The notes below the pieces were generated by a model. It made no database searches, had not been told where the DNA came from, and was given only the letters and a program-made list of their open reading frames with translations. 64,000 bases of DNA, from positions 7,857,226-7,921,225 of the forward strand of contig NC_086360.1 of the NCBI RefSeq assembly GCF_036324505.1, given 5' to 3'. Below, in pieces: positions 37,171 to 49,512 of the stretch. Positions within the stretch are counted from its first letter, which is position 1, and every line of letters begins with the position of its first letter. Position numbers and translations under genes: made by a program. The stretch comes from Eleginops maclovinus. Lineage: Eukaryota; Chordata; Actinopteri; Perciformes; Eleginopidae.

Positions 37171-38415
37171 AGCCTGCGTAACAGGTACAGAGACAGATGA
37201 CTGAGTATAATAAAGTAACTGATGGTACACTTGAACAGCTAAAAGACCTACTGTTTTCAAAAAGGAATTTTCTTCATGACTTTATATGGTAAAAGTGTGT
37301 GGTTACTTATAAACTGGCATTGGCAATTGGTCGAAAAAGCTATAATGGCAAAGATCCTATATTGTGCATCCTTATTACATCCCTAATACACACAATGCTG
37401 TTTGGCCAAAATAAATCATGAACTAATCAGATTAGTTTGCAGAACGGTAAATACTCTGGTCATGACAGTATTTATGATATGTACCCAAGAGAAGACATAT
37501 TGAATGCGACAAGGTTTCATAAATTTCACTTGGGAACTAAATCTGTTCTGCTTTACAAGGCTGATAATGGGCTCAGGAAGAGAGTATAAGCAACACTTCA
37601 CCATGGGCCCAAGTGGCAGCTGTCATCTTGCTGTGTGAGGGCCCTAAAGGTGGTCAGAAGATAACGGCGGGTGTAAAAGGATCCTACGAGGACGCTGTTG
37701 TAGCTCACTTGTTTCTTAACCACAGAATGGATAACAGATGTGCAGGATTTAGAAGTGGAATTTTCTTTCCTGTATAACAAAGCCCTTGAAGCAGTTTGCT
37801 CTTCTAACATAAGTGTGTGTGTGCGCGTGTGTGCGTGTAGGGGGAACCGTGGGTGGGTAGCAGAGTGTATATGGGGAGGAGGGGGGGAGTGTATTACAGA
37901 GCTCCTCACACACAAACTCCCCTCCCACTTTGATCTCACTGACTGCACCAAGGTTGTGCTCCCGAGTTCACTTTCTCACAACTTCCATGTCATTATTAAA
38001 AAGGAAGAGAAATTAAAAAGAACTCACCCTCTTTATCTACTTCACCAGCCTGTAAGAGGGGAGAAAAGAGAAGCTCGTTAAAATGCGGGGAAAGCAAGAA
38101 GGAAATCTGACAGTGTGAGATCCCAGTTTACTGTACGCTGCTTGTAAAAAGAAAAACCGAAATAACAAAAATGCCTCTATTTTACTCTTATGTAACAGGC
38201 TAAACTTAAGCGTGTGCCGTGTCAATATGTAATTCAAAGAGGAAGCAGTGTGTGTATTAGCAAAGCCTATTTATGAAAGATTGGAGACTTTTAAAAGAAA
38301 TAACCTGTCGCCGTGTCGGCCCGCTTCTGTGTTGGGTTCACGTTAACGGGACAACAAGCGACACATTTCAGCAACATTTGGGACGAGGCGACAGCGGAGC
38401 GGCACGGACACTTAC

Positions 38416-38475
38416 CTTGTCAGCTGAAGTCAATACAAATCCTACTAGTAGCAACGCTAGTGATAGGACAGCCAT
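38416..38475 (-). CDS. adamts3: adamts3-like exon 1: start codon and signal peptide
   Basis: This is the first coding exon of a secreted metalloprotease of the ADAMTS2/3/14 group. Read on the minus strand, an ATG at 38475 opens 20 codons, MAVLSLALLLVGFVLTSADK, followed directly by a consensus donor GTAAGT (38415-38410). The peptide is a typical signal sequence: a short N-terminus, a hydrophobic leucine/valine core and a small-residue end. Its length, its LSL start and the TSAD ending resemble the start of vertebrate ADAMTS3 as I recall it. The exon ends in phase 0. It lies about 6.5 kb upstream of exon 2 on the same strand. A 5' UTR must precede it, but I cannot place the transcription start. 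The ATG is preceded by CTCGTG, a weak Kozak context. The exon was found by eye, so a transcript is needed to prove it. Confidence 0.75.
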
Positions 38476-38962
38476 CACGAGTCTTTAAATGATTCAAAGA
38501 AAAAAAAACTTTATCCCAACGTCAAATTTAAAATAAGGACAAAAAAATTCTCTCTACGCAAGCGGCTCATTCAAGAGTTATCAAAGTGGATATGCAGCCT
38601 CTGTTTTAAGTCTCAAAAGAATAACATGTAAACGTTTCATTAAAGCAGGAGTGAGGCAATTTGCGACACTTTGTCAGTCAGTGTTTTTTTTTTTTTTTCT
38701 GTTTGACCGAAAGTTTCTAGAAAGTTTTTTTGGGTGGAAGTTAGTAGGACATCCCCTCTGCCGCTGGCCGGACAGAGCTGCAGTGTGAAGCTCTTGCAAC
38801 CTGGCACTTGGCTCCCCTGGCTAATAAACGGCAAAGACCAACCCTGCGTGACGTCACTTCATCCCAAACATATGGAGGGACAGAGGAGGAGGAGAAGGGG
38901 GAGGAAGAAGAGCAACCTCTCTGCTAACCTAATCCCATAGGAAAGAGAGTCTGGATATTAAT
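38476..38962 (-). promoter_or_regulatory. 5' flank and probable promoter of the adamts3-like gene
   Basis: This is the 487 bp between the adamts3-like start codon and an upstream repeat. It contains a perfect palindromic cAMP-response-type site, TGACGTCA (38849-38856), about 375 bp upstream of the ATG. It also has a purine tract of GGA/GAA units (about 38876-38916) that reads as a CT-rich tract on the gene strand, and a run of T (38684-38698). A GGATAAAG sequence on the gene strand (38508-38515) resembles a weak TATA element but may lie inside the 5' UTR. The flank is richer in G, C and CpG than the surrounding DNA. Promoter activity is inferred from position and motifs only. Confidence 0.5.
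38849..38856. promoter_or_regulatory. Palindromic CRE/ATF site
   Basis: The sequence TGACGTCA is the full consensus for CREB/ATF-family dimers. It sits about 375 bp upstream of the adamts3-like start codon, within the usual distance for a functional promoter-proximal CRE. An 8-bp match is expected by chance roughly once per 65 kb, so position is the main argument. Confidence 0.45.
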
Positions 38963-39515
38963 GCCACCGATGTTAAGTAACTAAGTACCTTTAATCAAGT
39001 AGGCTACTGTACTAAAGTACAATTTTGAGGGACCTGTACTTTACTTGAGTATTTACTTTTGTTGCTACTTTGTACTTCTACTCCACTACATTTCAGAGGT
39101 AAATAGTGTACTTTTACTCGACAACATTAATTGTGTACCTTTAGTTACTTTGAAAATTTGGATTGATGATGTGAAATACAATCGACACTTAAATAGGACT
39201 TTAGTTTCACCTGGAGTAAATTCACAAGATACCCTGCAGTTTACAAAGTCCTTAAAATTAGCTGCACCTTTACCAGCTTTGAGAACACTTTAATGCATCG
39301 AAATTATAATCAAAACATATAATATACATTGATCTGAAACGGATCAATCTGCGTAATGAGTACTGAGTTTTTTTAGTTTGTTGCCAATACTTTTGTATAC
39401 TTTTACTAACTTAAGGTTTTGAATGCAGGACTTTTACTTGTAACAGAGTATTCCTACTCTTTGGTAGTTAAATTTTTTAACCAAGAGCATAATCTGTGTA
39501 CTTCTTTTACCTCTG
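38963..39515. mobile_element. hAT-like MITE, second copy (inverted relative to the first)
   Basis: The stretch begins CCACCGATGTTAAGTAACTA and ends TACACAGATTATGC... on the opposite strand, with tip CAGAGGTAAAAGAAGTAC. It shares the order of motifs with 10628-10981: GGAATACTCTGTTAC, CTGCATTCAAAA, CACATCAT(T/C)AATCC and AGTGGAGTA(A/G)AAGTAC. It is longer (about 553 bp) because of extra sequence in the middle. It sits about 490 bp upstream of the adamts3-like ATG. Confidence 0.65.
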
Positions 39516-42500
39516 ATTAATGCTAAGTATGTTATAACTATGATAGCCCCAGTTACGCATAAGAAGATGAGGTGGAAAGTAACAAAATACATTTTCTTAA
39601 GGTACTTAAGCATAGTAAATTATCTATACAGTTACTGATACATATGGGACATAAGTATCATGATTATCCCATCCAAAAGGTTACTTCACATTATTGTCAG
39701 ACACCCCGTTATCCTTTTCCCTATCATGGTACACTCTTTGTTTGTATAACATTACAGACAGGAAACATCCTTTTTTTGCTGAAATCTTATATAAGGGAAT
39801 CATACAGTACAGCATTAGGTCCCCCCTGCATCAATTAATGAGAAATTATTCCTTACACAAAAGGCGACGTGGTGTGAGGGTGTTCCTTGCAACACAACGC
39901 CTGTATATGTGTATGCTTAAGCTACACAGTTTTAAAATAAACTCAGTAAATGAAGTATAATCAAACAATATAGATAAAAAAGATCAAAAGCTATAATAAT
40001 CAGCAAATAGTATGTTATAGTTAAGCTTCAATTGGTTTGAATGGAAGTTTACACATTATTCACTTTAACACTGTATTTAATTCACACTAGTAAAGTATAC
40101 ATCTACATAGGATACTGTAAAATAAAAGCAACTTATTGCAAACACATTTAAAATTAAGAAATTAAACATTAGATACAGAAGTACAGTTACATTTTGAATA
40201 ATGTAACTAAAACTATTAATAAAATAGTAAAGACAATATAGCCTAGGCTTGACATTATTGAAGAGAAAAGATATTGACAGCTAGATAAAATCCTTGATTA
40301 TATCCAAATACCAAACTAGCACTCCCACCAATAGTCGAATAGCCTATGGAGGGGAAAAGACAAGAACATAATAATTACAATTAATTAAATAGACATATTG
40401 TGTAACAGATCATTCATTTGTATTTCTTTAATCATTTTGTGAAGTATGGTTTGGGTGTTGACCCTATACGTGTTAATACTGACAGTACTGGCAATCATAA
40501 TTACAATGCCCTTCCTCATCTGAACACATGGTGGGACAGGAGAACAAGGAGAGCCTACCTCCACAACCCAAACTGAAAAGGACCACTTCAGCAATTACAG
40601 GCAATAAAAAAAACAATATGACAAGCACATTAACCTCTATTCAAATCAAACCAGAAGGACTTTCAATTTTGGAAGAAATTGCTGTTTTTGTTTGTCAGAA
40701 GTTGATTTTATTTCCGCTTTTTTTTTTCTGCAGAGACATTTCTCATGCATCTGTAAACTCTAAAACATTCCAGCAACTGAATACATTTTAAATGTACCAT
40801 TTCAGGGCAGTGAGTTTCTCTCTCAGCTGACAGAAAAGCTCCAGGGGGCGAAGTTGCATGTAGCACCAAGAGAGGTGAACATCTCAATGAACTCCCTCAT
40901 TACTGACTGCAAATCATCTACTTGTTATCCATGTCATGATTTTATAAGAGTGACTCAGTGGCAGCAGGAATTATTTCATTCCAGGCTATCTGAGAAATCT
41001 GTGAAACTTTGGGATTCATTAACATAAATGTCTTCAGCGAATGTCAACTTGAGCAGGTACATCAGCCTTGTTTCATCGATGGTTCAAATCCAGCCTTTCT
41101 GACATTCATAATTACTAATGACTTCGTAGAACATTGACGTGTGCTAATCCTGCCTACCTGCAAACTGGTTTTCAGTTTCGGAGCAGATGAAGATTGTTCT
41201 TGGTTTGATTCCAAAGCAGTAGGTGAGAGGATTCAGGTCTTTTATTTTGTAAAACAAAAACAAAAACAACAATAAAACAAACACAACTAAGGCTTAAACC
41301 CCCTGCAGAGAGTCAAAAATATTCAGTAGAAGGGTTTTGAGATGATGATGATGATGATTGGGAGAGCAAAGAAGGAAAAACACTACTTATTTTTGGCTCA
41401 GACAATGATTTAAATATAAGTCAAACATATGTAAATAAAACTGAATTGCAATTGAACATTTTTAAATAATAAACATATTTGTTCACTATACAATTATCAT
41501 TATTTTGTATATCAAAATATTGTTTATGGCCACACAATATTGTCTTGGACATCATTATTTATTTTTTGTATATATCTGAGATGTAGTAGGGAAGAATATA
41601 AGAAAATAAGGTATGAAGAAACAAAAAATGGAAAGTTATTTACCTAAAAAGTGTTCTTAAGACATTACTCCAATAAAATATGTATACTTTCCATCTGTTC
41701 TTTTGATGTTTCCTTGACTGTTTCTGAAAATGACTGTTAATTTCTGTTGAAGCTTGATTCTGTTCTGATGCTAAACTTTTCTCAGGGGTATTAGCCCAAC
41801 ATTTTGCTTCTATGTTTTTGGACAGAGTTGACCTCACAGAAAACTTAGTTGATTCCTTAACATTGAAAGAAATATTTAGTTGTACTTCACAGACTTTTCA
41901 GTCAACTTTTGTAAGAGGCCTGATGGTCATGCTCAAAGGCACCAGCATAGACAAGGGGGAACCTGAAAGAAGATCAAACTAGTCTAACATCAGTCCCGCA
42001 GACTGAATTCCCAAATGATGATCAGGGTCCATTTCTTTCATATGTCTAAGTAACAGAGCCAGACAAAACAAGAATCATAATGATATGGATTTTATCTTAG
42101 TCAGACCTCTTCATATATCAACCATTAAGAGTGAAACAATTGATCAAATACAAAATGTATGTCAGCTAACCACAGTTTACTTCACTTATAATGTACTTGT
42201 TACAAGGCTTGGTTGAATCTGATTGGTAAATTCAACTTCAAACTGTCTGTTATTTATCTATAACACACTGCTGCTGAAGATGCTCTGGTAAGGAAACAAT
42301 GTGCAGTCATATCAGAAAGAAGTCTGGTCAATTTAGCAATGTCAGCTGAACATCAGAAAACATCATGGAATATGTATTGATGATTGCTGGACTGTACTGA
42401 AATAGCAAATGAGTAAGGGTTGAAGGGGTTAAGGGACACAAATAGCTGGACAAAGAACAAAGAAATCACCCAAAGAACACAAACAGGAGGTAAACAAAAT

Positions 42501-44804
42501 ACACGGTAGGGGCTCTGGCAGGGTTTCAAGATGACATGATGACATGAAAAATTAAATGTGAACAAACTTGTCAGAAAACATCGATCAGTGCTGTATTAAG
42601 TTATGTTGCTGTCACCATTGTTTCAGCCAAACCCCAAACACTATCTCTTTGTAAACATTTTGATTAGATAGCTACCTTGATTTTTGAATTCACAGCATTA
42701 ACCACATGTTAAATTCTGTAGGACTACCGTAGTCTTTAGGGTACAAGGTGGATTCAAAACCAAGCGTTTTTATCTGACGAGTTGGGGAATTTCATAAACC
42801 CAATGAGCCAACAGCTCCAAATGCTGCTCCTGAGAGGCCTCACAGGAAGCGATAAGATTCATCAAGTTCTTTTGGATGTCCAAATGACTGTACCTAGAGC
42901 TAGAGTTATTTTAGACTCGAGACTTGGACTTCATTGTGTCTTAAGGCTCATACACACTTAGGTTACACTCAGGTCCTCGGTTAATTCAATGTCACACTGT
43001 GTGAGATGGATCTAATATGGAAAATCTTGGTTGCAAACCGTATCAAACCATAATTCTGGTTGTAGGTCAGGTTTTGCTTCTCTAGAAACCCTGACCACTG
43101 AAGTTCTAAGCACATTTCTCTCATGAGGAATTATGTCCGACAAATTCAAAGATTTGAGATTTGACTTGAACTTAACTTGGAAACTGACTTCACATCCAAG
43201 TGAACCATGACCTGTATAACAAAAAATGATTTGAATATTTTGTCATTACGTTTAAATAAACTTTGTTAATTTGCCAAAATGAACTTGTGCCTTGACTTTC
43301 AATTTGCCTATAAGAATTGTTGCTTGACTTGTGTACGCCAGGTTAGATTTAGGACTACACAATTGTCTAAATGTTAAGTATGTCTACTTAAAAAACGATC
43401 TATATTGAAATATAAAGAAGTTAAACAATGCTCATATCAATATAGCAATCTTTAAAACGGCATCTTTTTAGCTTGCTCCCGCCAAGTTTGAACACTGACG
43501 TCTAGACACATGTTTCATTGAAGAGCCCAAGAATCACCTACTCTGTTTAGACAAACCACAACAAGAAAATGCAACAAATTCATTTCCAAGCAAGAAGTTT
43601 CCCCCCTATGGTTTGCAGCGAGAGAATGAACTGTCAGATTGATGGAGCCCCGAGACGCTGTGTGAGTCTGCATCACATATGGAGGACACATGATCATATA
43701 TCACTGCTTTTATTGGGCACAACGAAAGGGCCGTTAGAGGTCTGTGTCAAGACATTCTGTTCATTTTCCTCTCTCTCTTTGTCTGTCTGAAGTGCGTTGA
43801 GATGAAGCCTCCTCTTCATTCTGCTGCAGGACTCATTAAATGACCTGATAACATGAAGGGAAAAATAACAAGCCGTTCCATTGTTGTTGTTTGTGATTGA
43901 ATCTGTTTTTCACTGGCTTCAAGGCCCGGCCTCAGCTGGACTTTAGGTGAGGTGCCTGCAGATAAGGAAACCTAATTAACTTGCACATCTGCACGCCTCA
44001 TGGTATTGCCGCCGTGGGAGAGGAACTGACAGTCAGGCAGGGAAAGGTGAGAGAAGCTAGGTGACGGGGGTTGGGTGGAGGCAAGACGAGGGGGAAATAA
44101 ATGAGGGGTTATGAGGTGCAGAAGTAATGGATAAAAAAAATGGAATATAGTAAGATATGATATCTCAGCTAGGAAAAGAAGGGTTTTTTTTGTCAAGGTT
44201 TGTTAGTGTATCAACATCCTGTTCATCCTTGACCAGCCGCAGAGACACAGACCCTTGACTTCCAACATCTGGTTTTCCTCGCAACCGCAGATCCAGACAA
44301 ATAAGTTGCTGTTACAATTGGCGGAGAATCACATGAGGCTTATTGAAAACAGGCCTGTGCGGATTTCTATGAAGCTAGTGTGATACAAGATTTCACACCA
44401 GAAGTCACAGGGGAAGATTTTGTTATTATTTCTTTTGTCATGTTGGTTTTTGGGGAGAAGTGTATCGCCTGAGAGAACAGCTGTTTTCTGCTTACACAGG
44501 TGTGGTAACAATGATGTCTATCACTCAAGTAGAACATACACTGTGGGACAAATTAAATTACTCCTGTATTGTTTCACTTGGACATTTTTCTACCAGACAT
44601 TACTTTTACTTACTTTTAAAATGGGCCCAAAACAACAGCAGTGCTCCTCCCCCTCTATTTCCTGTTTTTAATGCTGTTCCAATAAAACTTCTTCCTATTG
44701 TCATTAAATTCTTCATTGTCACTTCTAAGCTGCAGTAAGTAAATCTAATCAGGTAAATAAGTACTATTTATATTTTCTGCCATTTGATACTTCCACTTTA
44801 CTTT

Positions 44805-45142
44805 TGAAAGGGGCCTCATTATGCTATTTTTCAGGTTAATATTTATAGTTTGTGCCGCTACTTTGACCTGTTTACATGCTTGAATGTACATTTGGGGATG
44901 TGTGTGTCCTTCCCCTCACGTACAATGTGTTGGAGCACTAGCCTATAGAAGCGTAAGTATTCCATAGTGATGTCACTATGTAATGGAAGTAGACAAAAGA
45001 CTACAATCGAGGCTTTTCAGGCAATAGGGGAGTAATGGAGAGAAACTCCCTTAAGAGGGAACTTTGGGATCCTAGCCTTTGCAGACCATTAACATGCACA
45101 AATAAAGGGAAAGTCCCAAAAGCATAATAGGGTACCCTTTAA
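44805..45142 (-). repeat. MITE-like repeat with inverted ends, copy A
   Basis: The stretch begins AAAGGGGCCTCATTATGCTA and ends ATAGGGTACCCTTT. Reverse-complemented, the right end reads AAAGGGTACCCTATTATGCT, so the ends are inverted repeats of about 20 bp. The interior has GTGATGTCACTATG and TACAATGTGTTGGAGCACTA. A partial copy in the opposite orientation is at 48666-48860. No transposase is present and the superfamily is undetermined. Confidence 0.6.
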
Positions 45143-48100
45143 ACTCCCTACATTCATTCGACAACTTAAGTTAGGTGAGTGAATATTTTGAACTTTTTAT
45201 ACTTTGAGTACAGTTTGCTGATATAATCAATGTTTTGAATTTAGAAGGAATTTACATGGAATGCTTCGGGAAATACCCAACTCATCACCATACATACAAA
45301 TACAGACGTACTATATGCATACTTATGCCAAAACCAGCTTTGTGAGGTCACAGTAACTATCACGTTTGATCTCCAAGTTCTAATCAAGTTCTAAGTCGAC
45401 CTTGGTTCATGCCAAGTTTGAAGAATTTCTCTCAAGGTCTGTATGAGATACCGGGTTCACGAGAATAGGACATACTAAAACTGGATGCCTCTGGCCAAAA
45501 CTATTCCCGGTGCCAACGCATGAAATTAATAATAAAAATAAACCTGATAAAAGGTTTTTCCTAGCACATTTTATACTTCAGGTATAATTAAAGTAAAATG
45601 AAACATATGCCACATGCTCCAGGGCTGGGACTCAAATGTGATCAAATGTAAGAACCTCACAAGTAATATTTTTCTTATTTCATAATATACATCCGTGCAT
45701 CTGGCAATGTCCTACAAGACAATTGGTCCTCATCTGTTTTGCTCTTGTAGAAACAGCATAGATGATTCTGCCAGATATTTAGAAGAAAAGCAGACAAGAA
45801 CAACACAAATTATATTTGTGGGGGGAACCCATTGTTTCAAAAGTCTTTAATTGCAGCCTGTGCGTGCCTGGGTTCTTGGCAACTAGTACTCAGTCAAAGA
45901 TAATGAATACATAACTCTAAAACGTGAGCGTAATTTGTATAATTTTGGAGAGTGAGAGTAATCCCACAGCGAGGACAGAGCCATCAGCAGACTCCAGACG
46001 GAGGGGAACAGCTAACCTAATTACAAGACGTAGGTATGTGCTTTGAAAGGTGGTTTCTCTAAAACGACAACTATCACCGCTTTTGAACAAAGCTGACCCC
46101 TGCTTGCATTATAAAAGGGGGCAAGCTGGGCCATTTCAGAGAAGGCATCTGGATTGTTTTCTTTTCTCTCTCTCGCGCTTTGTCCTGGGATACAAAACCA
46201 CCCGACACAATGACTTGTGACGTCTGACAGCGAAGTTATGCCAGAGTCACAATGTGCATCTAGGTGGTGAGGCAAGCAGATGCCCCCATGGGGTCAGCGC
46301 TGGTTTTTGTCCCTCAGTGTCACACCAACAGAGGGAAGGTAGGGCAATAAAATTCCTCGGTGCTAAAAGAAGACATTCCAGCAGAGGGAGGGGGAGTGTT
46401 GGGATCTGACATAATTTAAAACATGTCTGTCATATTCTGAATGGGAACCCCCCTGCCCTCCCCCGAGTGGAAACCATTTATTTTTCTGGCTGTTTTTGTG
46501 TTCCGCAGCTCTTACGTAAGCATGAGCGCTGTTAAATTGGCTTGTCTGGGAACAAGAGGAAAACAATTTAGCTGAGGGCACATGGGCGGCTGTAGTGTGT
46601 TAAAATATGCATATGAATGGAAGGGGAAGTGATTAGAGACAACATGTGCAAGAAACAAAACCACTATTATCACAGTGGTCATAATAAAGAGATTTTATCC
46701 CCACGGTCAACAGCCTAAAACACAACCAACGCCGGCTTAGAAAATATCATACATTTTATTTTCTTGACCTTTATCTTCTCAGAGTTTGGTTGAGGCTGAG
46801 TTCAGAGACATGGAAAAAAAGGATAAAATATCATTACACTCTAAAATCAGATTTTCAATCAGCTTGTTAGCGTTCAGTTTGAGGGCCACTAAACCCTTTA
46901 GGTTTGTGGGGTTTGGTTTCAAAAAGCTTTCAAAAGGTCAGCACAAATGGCTAGAAAAATCAAATGGTTGGATATTTGCTTTAACATGGCAACAATCTAA
47001 TTTGGCCAATAGTCAGATGTTTTGGCCATGGCTACTGGTGTTTTCTTATATATGCTTCTTTAATATCATTAAACTGCCGCTTTTCTTTTTCTTTGTATCT
47101 CCAATTTGTTCTGATATGTATTATGTATATTGATTGTTATAGCAATGGAGATGTATTATTTAGTTATAAATGTTATGAGCTGGTTTCAGCTTTGTCACTG
47201 TTTTACTTTGGTTTAAATAGAAAAATAATATTTGAACATCTATAATCTCATGACAGACCTGAACCTCAGCTTACCAAGATACTATATTATACATCATATT
47301 GCTAATCACGACTTCAGATATTATCAAAAGCTGCAGAACAGCTGCTCATCTGATCTTTTTGTATGGTTATTTACTCAACTGTATTGTTCCCAGGGGGGAA
47401 ATTGGTTGAGCAGTCAGGCAAAATGTACAGACTAAACACAGGATACTAAAAACGACAGAAAGTACTTAAAATATATTTTAATATTCATAACATACACTAC
47501 CACAAAAACAAAAGACAGTGGATGTATTCAAAAGTGACAGTACATTTTTCATCATCACCAATCGTAAAATAAACTGCCCCTACAATAATAAAGGAAAATA
47601 TATATTATATATCAGAGAGAAATTTAAGGGAACTATATATCACAAGATTTCCGAGGGTGTTTTACTTGACAGGTATTCTATGGAAATTAAATTGTGGCTA
47701 CTAGAATAAAACGTACGATTTAAAAGATCGAAAAAAAAAAGATGAAATGATGTATTTAAAAAAAAACAAACATAAAATCTGGTAAAAGCAGACAAACTGT
47801 AGGAAAGAAAAATGTGTTATTCCATTTGTTTGTTTGTTTTTTTCAGTTCTCCATGGTAAAACCGCAAGGGGAATAAAAATAATGTCAAAACGTCTCACAC
47901 TTAAACTTCTCTATATTGTTTGTATTGTCATATAAATTCATTTCACTGTAATTTTGTCAAAACTAATGCTAATTTCTTAAATTATTAAAATTTAAAATAC
48001 TTTTAGCTTTATTTGTCAAGTATTTAAATCGCGTAAACAAACATATGCTTGACCACATGGTTAAAGAACTTCATATGAAAATGAATTAAATACCCATTGT

Positions 48101-48665
48101 TATGATTATATTAATTAAATTAGCTCTAAATTTAACAGTGACAGAATTTGGTGATACTGTACACACATCAATGGTTTGATACTAATTATTAATGTACGTA
48201 ATGAGTATATAAGAAAGAGTTTTTCCTTGTGGTAGAGTATTTCTATTCTTAAGTATTGCTACTTTGACTTGAGTAAAATGTCTTAGTACTTCTTGCAACA
48301 CTTATTTTGTGCTTCTTACTAAAGCTTTCAAAAGTTTTTAAAGTCTGAGTCAGGGTCTCAGCAGTCGATTCTTTAAAAATATATTGAATTCTTTTTTCCC
48401 ATTAAATGAAGCAATGAATCACTCAGCACAGGGGAATGCAACCACTGGTGTCCTGCATTCCTCGGTCCCCACCATCTCTCTGCTGTTTCTACGGAAACAG
48501 ACCCAGCAGAGCCTCTGACAGTCTGTGAATTTCAACGACCCTTCAGTAGCAGAGGATTTCATGCAACCCTGGCACAGGCAGCAGCCCCCACGAAGACTGG
48601 CTGAAAAGCAACATCCTCAGATGTGTCTGCATTTAGCTCATACACTGCCTGTTGATCCACTTAAC

Positions 48666-48860
48666 TGCATGTAAATGGTCCGCAAAGGCTAAAATCCTTA
48701 AGTTCCCTCCAGAGGGAGTCTCTCTCCCCCTACCCCCACTTTCGTAACATAGTGATGTCACTTTGTTACGGAACTGGGGGTACGGGGAGAGAAACCACGC
48801 TCCTATTGGCTAGCCCTCCAACACATTGTACGTGATAAGCTTAAGACCTGTTAAACCCGA
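48666..48860 (+). repeat. MITE-like repeat, partial copy B
   Basis: This matches copy A (44805-45142) on the other strand in the same order: GCATGTAAATGGTCCGCAAA, AGTTCCCTCCAGAGGGAGTC, AACATAGTGATGTCACTTTG and CTCCAACACATTGTACGTGA. The outer ends are missing or too diverged to see. Confidence 0.55.
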
Positions 48861-49389
48861 TTGCCCCAGCCTGCGGTGGCAACACGCAGCAACTTGTAAG
48901 AAACTGCATCTCAGGGCATGTTAACATGGAACACTTTCTGTTTTCTGCATTGTGATAATTGCAACACACAATATTTCATTAATAGGTTCAAGAGTCTGGA
49001 CTTGGTACGTTACCACCTCTGGCAGCCACATCTCCAGGAGGGCAGAGGAGAGCGAGCTAAGGGGAAAATAATGCTTTTGGGATGACGTGATTTGTCTGTT
49101 TATTTAATTAATTGCATTTTCTGTGCATTCCTATTTTAACTTTATGGGGTAAAGTGACCTTTATTTTTATATTTTTCGTTGACATTTTTGTTCTCATGTT
49201 TCCCAAAGCCTGTGTTTTGAAACCAATTGACCTCATCATAGCCTCCTTTTTCCTGTTTACAGAGAGGCATTGTTCTTTCATAGGGTTTTATATGCCGTGT
49301 TGTATACATTTGTACAATAAACACTAAGGGATGATAGGGCTATGATGTTTGTCCTTGTATCTACACGTTAATTAAGAAACGGGAAAGTA

Positions 49390-49512
49390 AAGTGATAAGT
49401 AGTGAAGTCACTTTTCAAGTGCAGTAACTAGTAAAGTAATCTCATTACAATTTACAGAAGTAACTAGTAATGAGTAACTAATTACTTTTTTTGAGTAACT
49501 ACCCCAACACTG
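49390..49512. repeat. hAT-like repeat fragment
   Basis: This is dense in GTAACTAGTAA and GAGTAACT motifs and ends ACCCCAACACTG, the complement of the common hAT-like tip CAGTGTTGGG. No matching left end is visible. Related motifs occur at 48225-48300, so a larger decayed copy is possible. Confidence 0.45.

Larger units (their letters stand above)
31901..38415 (-). other. Intron 1 of the adamts3-like gene
   Basis: The intron is about 6.5 kb, bounded by donor GTAAGT at 38415-38410 and an acceptor tract ending TTTTGCAGACCAG near 31901-31910. It contains a hAT-like repeat with an internal GGAT array (about 36198-37170), a tRNA-derived SINE (35657-35824) and a TG-rich stretch (about 37810-37840). 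Between 31920 and 35640, and between 37180 and 38400, I see no coding potential and no other repeat I can name. A small extra coding exon cannot be excluded. Confidence 0.7.
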
